Assembly: GCA_964514105.1 (NCBI GenBank)
Contig: CAZEPJ010000016.1
Coordinates: forward strand, 1-64,000
Direction of reading: 5' to 3'
DNA: 64,000 bases
Source: CAZEPJ01 sp964514105
Lineage (GTDB): Bacteria > Desulfobacterota > Desulfocorpusculales > Desulfocorpusculum
Program-made: the position numbers and the translations under genes
Part shown: positions 8,678 to 17,386 of the stretch, piece by piece
How positions within the stretch are numbered: position 1 is the first letter of the stretch
Layout of the letters: the number at the start of each line of letters is the position of its first letter
The notes under the pieces: model-generated
The model's database searches: none
What the model was told of the DNA's origin: nothing
What the model saw: the letters and a program-made list of their open reading frames with translations, nothing else

Positions 8678-9862
8678 CTATCGCCTGGGCTTCTTGCCCA
8701 GTTTGTGAGCGTAGTCCTGATCCAGGCTGAGCTCCTCGATATCCGTCGTCTGTTCTCCCCGCTGGGCCTTGATCTGATCCACGCCGCGCCCCACCACCGA
8801 CTTGCGGGCCGCGTATGCCACGGCGGTCTCCTCGGTGATCAGGCCCTTGGCATAGATCTCCAGGATGGACTGATCGAAGGTCATCCAGCCGTACGGACGC
8901 GACGCCTCGATGATCTCGTAAAACGTCTTCCCCTCGGATTCGCCCTGCAGGATGCTCTCCTTGACCCGGAGGTTGGTCCCCATGATCTCGAAGGCAGCCA
9001 CCCGCCCGCCCCCCACCTTGGGCAGGAGCCTCTGGCAGATGATCCACCGGACGGCCTCTGCCAACCGAATGCGGATCTGGCGCTCCTCGTCGGTGTCGAA
9101 CATCCCCAGGATCCGGTTGATGGTGGCCCCCGCCGTCATGGTGTGGAGCGTGCTCAACACCAGATGCCCGGTCTCGGCAGCGCTGAGGCCGATCTCCACG
9201 GTCTCCCGGTCCCGCATCTCCCCCACGAGGATCACCTTGGGCGCCTGGCGGAGGGCCGCCCGCAGTCCGTTTGCAAAGGTATCGAAATCCACCCCCAGCT
9301 CCCGCTGGTTGAATGTGGCGATCCTGTGGGTGTGCAGGTACTCCACCGGGTCCTCCAGCGTGACGATGTGAATGGCCCTCTTGTCGTTCATTTCGTCCAG
9401 CAAGGCGGCCAGAGACGTGGTCTTTCCGCTCCCCGTGGCCCCCGTAACCAGGATCAGCCCGTTGATCTCCTTGGCCATCTCGAGAAACGCCTCGGGAAGC
9501 CCCATGGAGGATACCGTCGGGACGCCGCTTTCCAGCCGCCTCATGACGATGGAGTACGCGCCCCGCTGGGAGAAGATGTTGACCCGGAATCGGGCCACCC
9601 CCGCCAGGTGAAACGAGGTGTCGCAGGAGCCGTGGGTCAACAGATCCCGCAGGAGGCGACGATCCGAACCCACCAGTCCCAGGGCCAACTGCTCCGTCTG
9701 GAACGGAGTCAGAGGATCCATGGGCGGCGACAGGTTCACCGCCTTCAACTCCCCATAGGTCTCCACCTGGGGTGGCCGCCCCACCGTGAAATTGAGGTCG
9801 GATCCCTGGGGGTGGGCCTCGAGCATCCGCCGAAGGATCTGCTCCAGTTGAGGCCTTCTCAT
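8678..9862 (-). CDS. PilT/PilU-family twitching ATPase
   Basis: A 394-residue type IV pilus retraction-type ATPase. It has the N-terminal PAS-like lid (to about 110), Walker A GATGSGKT (141-148), the Asp box TLEDPVEYLH (168-177), Walker B ILVGEMRDRE (211-220) and the His box TGHLVLSTLHT (231-241). It is more divergent than the pilT gene upstream and has a longer C-terminal tail, as PilU-type auxiliary retraction ATPases do. It sits 53 bases downstream of pilT in the same direction. The likely role is to assist retraction under load; whether it is an orthologue of PilU or a lineage-specific PilT paralogue cannot be decided by eye. Confidence 0.9.
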   Translation of the reverse strand: MRRPQLEQILRRMLEAHPQGSDLNFTVGRPPQVETYGELKAVNLSPPMDPLTPFQTEQLALGLVGSDRRLLRDLLTHGSCDTSFHLAGVARFRVNIFSQRGAYSIVMRRLESGVPTVSSMGLPEAFLEMAKEINGLILVTGATGSGKTTSLAALLDEMNDKRAIHIVTLEDPVEYLHTHRIATFNQRELGVDFDTFANGLRAALRQAPKVILVGEMRDRETVEIGLSAAETGHLVLSTLHTMTAGATINRILGMFDTDEERQIRIRLAEAVRWIICQRLLPKVGGGRVAAFEIMGTNLRVKESILQGESEGKTFYEIIEASRPYGWMTFDQSILEIYAKGLITEETAVAYAARKSVVGRGVDQIKAQRGEQTTDIEELSLDQDYAHKLGKKPRR

Positions 9863-9915
9863 GGGTCACCTCCTGGCAGAATGAGCGCCTCGGGGCACCA
9901 GCCGCCCGGCCGTGG

Positions 9916-10992
9916 TCACGCGAGGATGTCCGGGGGCGACTTGAGGAACGGGATGAACTTGTTCTTGTCGATGGCCTTCTGGTAAGCCTCCTCGGCCTCG
10001 ATCATCCCCTTCTGGAGCAGGGCCATGATCGTGTCGTCCAGGCTCTGCATGCCGAACTTCTTGCCGGTCTGGATGACGGACGGGAGCTGGAATGTCTTGG
10101 CCTCCCGGATGAGATTGGCCACGGCCGGTGTGACCAGGAGGATCTCCAACGCCGCGATGCGCCCCTTGCGGTCCTTGCGGCGGAAGAGGGTCTGGGCGAT
10201 GACCGCCTTGAGGGTCTCCGAAAGGGTCACGCGGATCTGGGCCTGCTGCTCCGAAGGGAACACGTCGATGACCCGATCCACCGTCTTGGTGGCGCTCTGG
10301 GTGTGCAGGGTGGAGAAGACCAGGTGACCGGTGGAGGCGGCCTCCAGGGCCAGGGAGATGGTCTCCAGGTCGCGCATCTCCCCCACCAGGATGATGTCGG
10401 GGTCCTCCCGAAGGGCGCCCCGAAGGGCAGTGGCGAAGGAGCGCGTATGGCGCCCCACCTCCCGGTGGTTGACGATGCACCCCTGGCTCTGGTGCACGAA
10501 CTCGATGGGGTCCTCCACGGTGATGATGTGGTCCCGGCGGTTGCGGTTGCAATGGTCCACCACGGCGGCCAGGGTCGTGGACTTGCCGCTCCCCGTGGGG
10601 CCGGTGACAAGCACCAGCCCTTTGTCCAGCATGGCCAGATGCTTGAGGATGGGCGGCATGCCCAGTTCGTCGATGGTCTGAATCCTGGTGGGGATCTCCC
10701 GGAAGACGGCCCCCAGGCCGTTCTTCTGGTTGAAGAAGTTGGCCCGGTACCGGGCCAGGCCTGCGATCTCGTATCCGAAGTCCAGGTCTCCGGTCTCCTC
10801 GAAATGCTTGACCTTCTCCTCGGGCGTGATCTCGTAGAGCATGGCCCTGAGCTCGTCGTTCTCCAGGACCTTGTATTTCACCCGTTCCATCTCGCCCCGG
10901 ATCCTCAGGATGGGCTGGGAGCCCGCCACCAGGTGGAGGTCCGAGGCGCCCTGTTCGCGCATGAGCTTGAAGAAGGCGTCGATCTTGGCCAT
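9916..10992 (-). CDS. pilT: Type IV pilus retraction ATPase PilT
   Basis: A 358-residue hexameric ATPase that drives pilus depolymerisation at the inner membrane. Walker A is GPTGSGKST (131-139), the Asp box TVEDPIEFVH (158-167), Walker B ILVGEMRDLE (201-210) and the His box TGHLVFSTLHT (221-231). The retraction signature AIRNLIRE appears as AVANLIREAK near 280, so the LIRE core is intact. The start MAKIDAFFKLM is chosen because GGGAAGGA precedes it at good spacing and because PilT proteins begin with this helix; the longer ORF adds a non-homologous Arg/Pro stretch. It heads a three-gene unit and has a good promoter at 11103-11131. Confidence 0.95.
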   Translation of the reverse strand: MAKIDAFFKLMREQGASDLHLVAGSQPILRIRGEMERVKYKVLENDELRAMLYEITPEEKVKHFEETGDLDFGYEIAGLARYRANFFNQKNGLGAVFREIPTRIQTIDELGMPPILKHLAMLDKGLVLVTGPTGSGKSTTLAAVVDHCNRNRRDHIITVEDPIEFVHQSQGCIVNHREVGRHTRSFATALRGALREDPDIILVGEMRDLETISLALEAASTGHLVFSTLHTQSATKTVDRVIDVFPSEQQAQIRVTLSETLKAVIAQTLFRRKDRKGRIAALEILLVTPAVANLIREAKTFQLPSVIQTGKKFGMQSLDDTIMALLQKGMIEAEEAYQKAIDKNKFIPFLKSPPDILA

Positions 10993-11102
10993 GGTCCTTC
11001 CCTCCCTCGGGATCGACGAACCCCGAGGCCGCGCACGGGGGCATTCGGCGCGGCCCGGGGGCACATTCCTCTTTTCTCACAGCATGCTGCGGCAGTGACG
11101 GC

Positions 11103-11131
11103 ATTATAGGCAATCCCCCCCTGCACTGCAA
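11103..11131 (-). promoter_or_regulatory. Promoter for pilT operon
   Basis: On the minus strand a perfect TATAAT (11108-11103) is preceded, after 17 bases, by TTGCAG (11131-11126). It lies about 110 bases upstream of the pilT start in a divergent intergenic region. Confidence 0.6.
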
Positions 11132-11171
11132 GCGCCCCGACCCGGGAATCGAGGGCGTCCTGCAGCGGCCT

Positions 11172-11199
11172 TTGTATTGCTCCAACCTTGTGATATATT
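11172..11199 (+). promoter_or_regulatory. Promoter for first TMTC-like gene
   Basis: TTGTAT (11172-11177), a 16-base spacer and TATATT (11194-11199) lie in the only AT-rich pocket upstream of the TTG start at 11229. AAAGGA follows as a ribosome-binding site at 11217-11222. Confidence 0.5.
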
Positions 11200-11228
11200 T
11201 CCCATAACCTGCTTTGAAAGGACGCGCG

Positions 11229-13454
11229 TTGCCTTCCCGACTCCACGACCTGCGGCTTTCCCCCCGGTGCCTCCCGGTGCTGATCTTGCTGGGCCTCCCG
11301 GCTCTGATCTATCTCCCGTCCCTGGCCAACGATTTCGTCTGGGACGACCACGGCATCATCGGGAGCCACGCGTGGGTGCAGGAGCTGCGGCACATCCCGT
11401 TTCTCTTCTCTCCCGAGTACTGGAACCAGTATTTCCCCGGCATCAAGGGGCAGTACCGGCCGCTGCGCTCCATCACCTTGTCCCTGCAGTACGCCGTCTG
11501 GGGCCTCAATCCGGTGCCCTACCACGCCTTCAACGTCCTGTTCCATCTGCTCAACGTCTGGCTGGTCCACCGTCTCCTGCTGCGGTTGACGGGCCGGCGG
11601 GGGGTCTCCTGGGTGGGGGCACTGCTCTTCGGCCTTCACCCCATGCACACGGAGGTCGTGGCGTGGATCAAGAACCGCACCGAGATCATGGCGCTGATGT
11701 TCTCCCTCCTGAGCCTGGAGGGATACCTCCGGGCCCAGGAGGCCTTGGGGCGCCGGCGCCGGGCAGGCTGGGCCGCGGCATCGACCCTGGCCTGCGCCCT
11801 GGCAATCCTGTCCAAGGAGGTGGCCCTGGGTCTCCCCCTGATCGCCATAGCCCACGCCGTGTTCCTGGCCCATGGGCGCCGGCTGGCCCTGGCGTGCAGC
11901 CTGCCGCTCCTGGTGCCGGTGGGGCTGTTCGTGGTGCACAAGCTCCTGTTCCTCCAGGGTGGGACGGACCCCGGCCTCCCCCCGCTCTCCCTCGGAACCC
12001 ACGCCATGCTGGTGCTTCGCACCCTCGGGAGCTATGCGGTGCTGCTGGCCGTGCCCGCGGTCCTCAATGCGGACCGCGCCTTGGACCTGGCCGCCGTCAC
12101 GTCGGGTTGGGAGACCTGGGCCTGTGCCGCGGTGGTGCTGGGGGCCGTCATACTGGCGGCCTTCTTCTGGCATCGGGGCCAGTGGCTCGCCCTGTTCGCC
12201 CTGGCCTGGGTCTTCATCGGGCTGCTCCCCGCGTCCAATGTGCATTTGTTGCACACGCGCCCCCTGGCCGATCAGCGCCTTTATCTCCCGTCGGTGGGCT
12301 TCTGCCTCCTGCTCTCCCTGGGCCTCTCGGCCCTGCGGGAAGGGCCGGCGGCGAACCGATGGCGGGGGCGGGTGGGGGCCTGGACCATGGCCGCCACGGT
12401 GCTCGTCGTGTCCCTGTACGGTCTGCGGACCTTGTCCCGCATAGGGGACTGGCGGGACGACCAGTCGCTCATTCGTCACACCCTGCGCCACTCGCCCGAC
12501 AGCGCCCGGCCCCGCTTCCAGATGGCCCTCCTCCTCCAGCGCAACGGGGATCTGGACGGGGCGGCCCGGGAGTTCCAGCGGACCATCGAGCTGTCCCCCG
12601 CCCTGGCCGAGCCTCACAACTACCTGGGCGTGATCTACGCGGAAAAACGGGATCACCAGCGCGCGGTGAGGTCCTTCTCCCGGGCCCTCCAGCTCAAGCC
12701 GGATTACCCCCAGGCCCTGGCCAACATGGCCATCCCTCTGGTGGAGCTGGGCCGGGAGGCCGAGGCCGATCGCGCCCTGCAGCAGGCGGTGGAGTTGGCC
12801 CCCCGCGAGCCCCTCATCCTCACGCACCTGGGGATCATCCGGGGAAGGATGGGGCGATTCCCCGAGGCCGTAGAGGCACTGGACAGGGCGCTGGCCGAAG
12901 AGCCCGGCAACATCAAGGCCCTCGTCCACCGAGCTTACGCCCACGCCGAGATGGGAAACCTGGACCGGTGCGTGGAGGACCTGAGGCTCGCCCTGTCCTG
13001 GATGCCCGCAAGTGCATCCATCCGCGTGGAGCTCTCCACCGCCCTGAGGAAAAAGGGGGAGGTGGGGCAGGCCCGGACGATCTTGGAGGAGGCCCTGGCC
13101 CTGGATCCCTCGGACGCCAACGTCCGGACCGCCATGGGGAACTTCCTGGCGGGAATGGGGGATTTGGACGGGGCGGTCCCCCATTTCCGGGAGGCCGTGC
13201 GCCTCTCCCCCAATCAGGCACTCCCGTACCACAACCTGGGCAGGGTCCTGGAGGACGCGGGCCGGTTCCACGAGGCGGAGATCCCCCTGCGGCAGGCCGT
13301 GGAGATCGACCCGCGCAACCCCCGGTTCATGAAAAGCCTGGCTTCGGTGCTCAGGAAGGCGGGAAAGGCTGACGAGGCGGGACAGTGGGAGGACCGGCTG
13401 AGGGGCTGGGGGAAGGAGGAGCCAAGCTCATCGACCGCTCCCCCCCGCCGGTGA
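11229..13454 (+). CDS. TMTC-like membrane glycosyltransferase/TPR protein
   Basis: A 741-residue protein. The first 410 residues hold about ten hydrophobic segments, the rest about nine TPR units. The membrane half shows hallmarks shared with animal TMTC protein O-mannosyltransferases (GT-C fold): DFVWDDHGII in the first outer loop (residues 35-44), FGLHPMHTEVVAWIKNRTEI, and RPLADQRLYLPSVGFCLLL. The acidic DD of GT-C enzymes is present. The TPR half should face the periplasm and bind protein. The start is taken as TTG at 11229, six bases after AAAGGA; TTG at 11214 is also in frame. A second protein of the same architecture converges on it with a 27-base overlap. Family membership is well supported; O-mannosyl transfer is inferred. 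Confidence 0.75.
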   Translation: MPSRLHDLRLSPRCLPVLILLGLPALIYLPSLANDFVWDDHGIIGSHAWVQELRHIPFLFSPEYWNQYFPGIKGQYRPLRSITLSLQYAVWGLNPVPYHAFNVLFHLLNVWLVHRLLLRLTGRRGVSWVGALLFGLHPMHTEVVAWIKNRTEIMALMFSLLSLEGYLRAQEALGRRRRAGWAAASTLACALAILSKEVALGLPLIAIAHAVFLAHGRRLALACSLPLLVPVGLFVVHKLLFLQGGTDPGLPPLSLGTHAMLVLRTLGSYAVLLAVPAVLNADRALDLAAVTSGWETWACAAVVLGAVILAAFFWHRGQWLALFALAWVFIGLLPASNVHLLHTRPLADQRLYLPSVGFCLLLSLGLSALREGPAANRWRGRVGAWTMAATVLVVSLYGLRTLSRIGDWRDDQSLIRHTLRHSPDSARPRFQMALLLQRNGDLDGAAREFQRTIELSPALAEPHNYLGVIYAEKRDHQRAVRSFSRALQLKPDYPQALANMAIPLVELGREAEADRALQQAVELAPREPLILTHLGIIRGRMGRFPEAVEALDRALAEEPGNIKALVHRAYAHAEMGNLDRCVEDLRLALSWMPASASIRVELSTALRKKGEVGQARTILEEALALDPSDANVRTAMGNFLAGMGDLDGAVPHFREAVRLSPNQALPYHNLGRVLEDAGRFHEAEIPLRQAVEIDPRNPRFMKSLASVLRKAGKADEAGQWEDRLRGWGKEEPSSSTAPPRR

Positions 13455-15707
13455 GGGGGGGGCGCCCGGGACCTCCAGCGAATCGATGATCCCCTGGATC
13501 TCTCCCCGGCGGGGATGCTGGGGAGAGAGGCTCAGGACTCTCTTCAGGTGGAGGATCGCCTGGGGGACGGTTTCCTCGCCCTCCAGGAGGAGTCGGGCCA
13601 CCTGGAGATGAACCTCGGGATCCTGCGGGTTGACGGCCAGGGCCCTGCGCAGATACGGGGCGGCTTCCGAGGCCTTCCCTTCCCGCAGGAGCAGGGCGCC
13701 CCAGCGCAGGTTGGCAAAGGGATCGTGAGGATCCAGTCCCAGGGCCCCCCGGTACGCCTTTCTGGCCTCCGCGTCGTGTCCCAGCCGCTCCAGGACCAGC
13801 CCCTTCTGGACCAGGACGTAGGGATTGCCCGGCTCCAGGGCCAGCGCGCGGTCGTAGCTCTCCATGGCCGCCTGGACCTGACCCCGCTCCGCCAGGAGGT
13901 TCCCCATCAGCACCAGGGCCTCGTGGTTCTCCGGATCCTTTCTCAGGGCCTCCTGGACCTCCTGAATGACCTCATCCCGTTGCTTTCGGGTGTGAAGCCT
14001 GACCCGGGCCAGCTGCATCTCGACCATGCCGCTGCGGGGATCCAGCTCCCTGGCCCGCAGGAGTGCAGCCTCGGCCTGGTCCCAGCGCTCCATGTCCGCG
14101 TGGATCTGCCCGAGGCGCAGATGGGCCTCCACGGCCCCGGGATCCGCTGCCAGCACCCGCTGGAACTCCTCCTGGGCCAAGAGAGGCCGGCCGAGGACCA
14201 TGTGAAGGACCCCCAGGTTCATGCGGGGGCGAATGCTCTGTGGCTTGATCCGCAGGGCGATGAGATACTCCTGCTCGGCCTTGTCGTACTGCCCCAGGTG
14301 GAAGTAAACGAGCCCCAGGTTGTTGTGAGACCCCTCGTACGACGGGTTGACCGCAATGGCCCTCCGGTACGCCTCGGCCGCCTTCTCCCACTCGCCCCGC
14401 TCCTTGTATGTGTTCCCCAGGTTGTAGTGGGCCCGCTCGGCCATGGGAGACTTGCGAATGGTGTCCTCGTACAGGAGCATGGGATCGGTCCAGACGAAGT
14501 TCCGGTCCCAGGTCAGGGCAGATGCCGTCCCCAGCACGACCAGCACGGAGGTCCAGGCCCCGGCTCGGTACTGGGCCGCCGGGATCCCCGCACAGCCCGC
14601 CTTCAGGAGCCTGGAGGCCCCGTATCCCAGGAGCCAACAGGCCCCCACCGATGCCAGGAAGACCCGCTGGTCGGCCAGGGGGCGTCCCGTGATGTACTTG
14701 ATGTTCAGGACCGGCAGCAAGGCCAGGGCCATCCAGGTCAAACCCAGCGCCGCGGGGGGATGGGTCCTGCGGAGCCGATGCCAGAGCCATCCTGTGGCCG
14801 CCAGAACGCCGCCACCCGCCCAGGGAAGCAGGGCGGAGAAATGGTCTGCGGTTCGGATCTGCGGCTCGACGTTGAGCTCCAACGGGAAAAAGAGGTCCTT
14901 CACGTAGTACCAGAAGCTCTTGAGGACCACGCCCAGGTGCTCGGCGGGCGAGAGATCCGGCGCCTGGATGGGGTCGATTCGCGTTCCCAGGATCAGGAAC
15001 AGGAAGCCCCCGTAGGCGAGCAGCAGGAGCCCGTGGGGCACCACCCGGATCAGCCCGCGGACCCACATCGCCCTGGGCTCCCGCAAGAGCATCCAGGCGC
15101 CAAGGAGCAGCGGGTAGACCACGGCCGTCTCCTTGGACAGCATGGCCAGGGGGAAGAGCGCCACGGACAGGGCATAGCCCGCACGGCTCCCTTCCATCCC
15201 CCTCTGGAAGCCCCACAGCCCCAGCAGGACGAACAGGCAGGCCATGACCTCGGTATGGTTCTTGACCCAGGCAACGGCCTCGGTATGGGCCGGGTGGAGG
15301 GCGAAGGCCGCTGCGGCCAGAAATGCCCCGGTGCCGTCCGGCAGGAGCCTGCGGCCCATGGCGTAGACCATCCATACGGTCAGGACGTACAGGGCGAGGT
15401 TGGTGATGCGGTAGCCCAGGGCCCCATCCCCCCAGAGGGAGAACCCCACCGCGAACAGCGCCGACCTCAGGGGCCTGTACTGTCCCGGCGTCCCGGGGTT
15501 CTCCTGGACCCAATGGGTGAGGGAGAACAGATGGGTCGCCCTGTGGAGCTGGTGGATGGCCGCGTTCTCCGTGATGAGCAGCACGTCGTCCCAGATGAGG
15601 GGTCCGCCCAGGGTGTGGACATACGGGAGCACGGCCAGGGCCATGAGCGAGATCCACGGCGCCAGCCTGGCGACGCCCCGGCGGGGCGCTGCCCCGAGGC
15701 CCTTCAC
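13428..15707 (-). CDS. TMTC-like membrane glycosyltransferase/TPR protein (paralogue)
   Basis: A 759-residue paralogue of the converging gene at 11229-13454. The N-terminal hydrophobic half has PLIWDDVLLITENAAI (the DD of GT-C enzymes), FALHPAHTEAVAWVKNHTEV and GRPLADQRVFLASVGA. The C-terminal half has about nine TPRs with a regular 34-residue period (for example YNLGNTYKERGEWEKAAEAY). The start is GTG at 15707, which overlaps the TGA of the upstream methyltransferase as GTGA; the ORF extends further upstream, but only as an out-of-frame shadow. It is the last gene of the leftward operon that includes a Dpm1-like synthase, so polyprenyl-phosphate-sugar as donor is a reasonable inference. Membrane-bound with TPRs probably periplasmic. 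Confidence 0.75.
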   Translation of the reverse strand: MKGLGAAPRRGVARLAPWISLMALAVLPYVHTLGGPLIWDDVLLITENAAIHQLHRATHLFSLTHWVQENPGTPGQYRPLRSALFAVGFSLWGDGALGYRITNLALYVLTVWMVYAMGRRLLPDGTGAFLAAAAFALHPAHTEAVAWVKNHTEVMACLFVLLGLWGFQRGMEGSRAGYALSVALFPLAMLSKETAVVYPLLLGAWMLLREPRAMWVRGLIRVVPHGLLLLAYGGFLFLILGTRIDPIQAPDLSPAEHLGVVLKSFWYYVKDLFFPLELNVEPQIRTADHFSALLPWAGGGVLAATGWLWHRLRRTHPPAALGLTWMALALLPVLNIKYITGRPLADQRVFLASVGACWLLGYGASRLLKAGCAGIPAAQYRAGAWTSVLVVLGTASALTWDRNFVWTDPMLLYEDTIRKSPMAERAHYNLGNTYKERGEWEKAAEAYRRAIAVNPSYEGSHNNLGLVYFHLGQYDKAEQEYLIALRIKPQSIRPRMNLGVLHMVLGRPLLAQEEFQRVLAADPGAVEAHLRLGQIHADMERWDQAEAALLRARELDPRSGMVEMQLARVRLHTRKQRDEVIQEVQEALRKDPENHEALVLMGNLLAERGQVQAAMESYDRALALEPGNPYVLVQKGLVLERLGHDAEARKAYRGALGLDPHDPFANLRWGALLLREGKASEAAPYLRRALAVNPQDPEVHLQVARLLLEGEETVPQAILHLKRVLSLSPQHPRRGEIQGIIDSLEVPGAPPSPAGGSGR

Positions 15708-17386
15708 GGCCCCCCCCGGCGGGCGGCGACCACCATCACGTCCCGAAGGGGAGACAGGCCCATGGGCCATTGCAGGGACCCGCCCCACGGGGTCAACGCC
15801 TTTCCCAGGACGGGAAGGACGCGGGTCTCCTCCACGGGGAGGCCCGCCCGGGCCAGTCCAGCGGTCACGGCCCGGGTGTCTCTGAACATCACCGGCACCC
15901 CTCCCAGGGCCCCCGCCACCCGCTGGAGCAGCGGGTAGCAGAACCGTTGGACCCCATAGAGCCCTCCTGAGATGAGGGTGTCCACCACCACCGCGCTCCC
16001 CCCAGGACGAAGGACCCGTTGCACCTCGGCCAGGGTCCCCTGGAGCATGGCGTCCCCGTGCCCGACGGAGCGGCCCGCCAAGTGGTGGACCATGTGCATG
16101 CTCACCACCGTTTCGAATGCCCCCGTGGCAAAGGGAAGTGCGCATGCATCGGCGCAGACCCTGGCCACGCCCGCCCCGAGGCGCCGCAAGGAGGCCGGGG
16201 AGAGATCCAAGGCCACCAGCGGCCCCGTCCCCGGAGGCCTGGCGGACGGATGGAAGCCGCAGCCCAGCTCCAGGGTCCTGCCCCGGACGCGGCGGGCCAG
16301 GAGGGATCGGACGAACTGCCTGGGAGCCTCCTCGCCGGCGTCTCGCCCGGCCTGGGCCTCAGCCCGCCGGTCGAAGTGCGACTGCACGGCGTCGCGCACC
16401 CCCTGCAAAGGTCCCGTGCAGCCCCTCATGACCGACCTCCTGCCGAGGCCGGGCCGTGGGGGCGCCTCGCCGTTGAGAAGCCGGTTGAGGAAAGGCTTGA
16501 GCAGAAGAAGGCCCAGGACCAGGGGCACGATCCCCTCCACCACCGAGACCCAGAGCCCGGCGCTCACCAGGTTGACCTCGCTGCCCATGTCCGAGAAGGC
16601 CATGAGCACCCCGCCCTCGCGCACCCCGATGCCCATGACGCTCACCGGGAGGTCCGACAGGAGGATCAGGAAGGGGACCTTGCGCGAGAGGGCGTCCCAT
16701 GGGACGGAGACGCCCAGGGCCGAGAAGATGAGTCCGTAGTTGACGAGGCGGATGCCGGCAAATGCCAGGGAGTACCCGAGCAGCCTCGCCAATCCCCCCG
16801 CCCCATGGTCCACAAGGGTTCGGATGACGCTGCGAACGTGTCCCTCGTCGCCCGGGGCGGCCCGTGTCCGGGGGCGCCGCTTGAACCATTCCAGTGCGCC
16901 CAGCGCCGCGGCCAGGGCGGCGGCCGTGAGCCCCCCCCAGATCCAGGCCGCGGCGGGCTCCATCCCGCCCAGGAGCCCGGGGAGCGCGACCAGCCCCAGG
17001 GCGCCCACCCCCAGCCCCATGTTCACCGCCACCGAGGCGACCCCCCGGCCGTACGACAACCCATGGGTCCGCCGCAGGTAGATCACCCGGACGATCTCCC
17101 CGGATTTGAGGGGAAGGAGGTTCTTGAGGGGAAGGCTTCCCATCTTGAGCAGCACGACCTCCCAGAGGCTCATGCGCGTCCCCAGGAGTTCCAGGATCAG
17201 TCGGTACTTGGCGCACGCCGCCCAGGCGTTTCCCGCCACCGACAGGAGGCAGGCGACGATCACGGGACCGGGCCGGATCTGGGTCCACTGTCCCCACACA
17301 TCGGCCCAAGGGACGCGCTGGAGCACCCACCCCATGAGCATGAGGGTGACGAGCCAGGACAAAGCGTAGCGCGCCGCCCGCTTCAC
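15704..17386 (-). CDS. YbhN/LPG-synthase-type membrane protein fused to methyltransferase
   Basis: A 560-residue in-frame fusion. Residues 1-305 form a multi-spanning domain of the lysylphosphatidylglycerol synthase TM/YbhN/AglD type (about seven hydrophobic segments, with LLPLKSGEIVRVIYLRR near 90-106 and MGIGVREGGVL near 251-261). Residues 325-560 are a class I SAM methyltransferase with motif I TLELGCGF (371-378) and VVSMHMVHHL downstream. The GTG start at 17386 overlaps the upstream radical SAM stop as GTGA; an ATG at 17416 is an alternative. Met320 is preceded by a strong Shine-Dalgarno (16435-16441), so a free methyltransferase may also be made. YbhN-type domains handle lipid-linked substrates, so a lipid- or glycolipid-modifying role is inferred. 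Its stop overlaps the next gene, again as GTGA. Confidence 0.75.
   Translation of the reverse strand: MKRAARYALSWLVTLMLMGWVLQRVPWADVWGQWTQIRPGPVIVACLLSVAGNAWAACAKYRLILELLGTRMSLWEVVLLKMGSLPLKNLLPLKSGEIVRVIYLRRTHGLSYGRGVASVAVNMGLGVGALGLVALPGLLGGMEPAAAWIWGGLTAAALAAALGALEWFKRRPRTRAAPGDEGHVRSVIRTLVDHGAGGLARLLGYSLAFAGIRLVNYGLIFSALGVSVPWDALSRKVPFLILLSDLPVSVMGIGVREGGVLMAFSDMGSEVNLVSAGLWVSVVEGIVPLVLGLLLLKPFLNRLLNGEAPPRPGLGRRSVMRGCTGPLQGVRDAVQSHFDRRAEAQAGRDAGEEAPRQFVRSLLARRVRGRTLELGCGFHPSARPPGTGPLVALDLSPASLRRLGAGVARVCADACALPFATGAFETVVSMHMVHHLAGRSVGHGDAMLQGTLAEVQRVLRPGGSAVVVDTLISGGLYGVQRFCYPLLQRVAGALGGVPVMFRDTRAVTAGLARAGLPVEETRVLPVLGKALTPWGGSLQWPMGLSPLRDVMVVAARRGGP
16427..16441 (-). promoter_or_regulatory. 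Internal ribosome-binding site and ATG inside fusion gene
   Basis: AGGAGGT (16441-16435) is followed after 5 bases by an in-frame ATG (16429-16427), exactly at the junction between the membrane domain and the methyltransferase domain. This is among the best Shine-Dalgarno matches I noticed in the window and suggests a second translation product of 241 residues. Confidence 0.6.

Noticed and set aside
13515..15938. 807-codon plus-strand ORF opposite the second TMTC-like gene
   Set aside because: Composition is Gln/Pro/Gly/His-rich without any domain; the minus strand encodes a clear membrane/TPR protein.
15708..16145. N-terminal extension of the second TMTC-like protein
   Set aside because: This part of the ORF is an out-of-frame shadow of the methyltransferase; the GTGA overlap at 15707 gives a better start.
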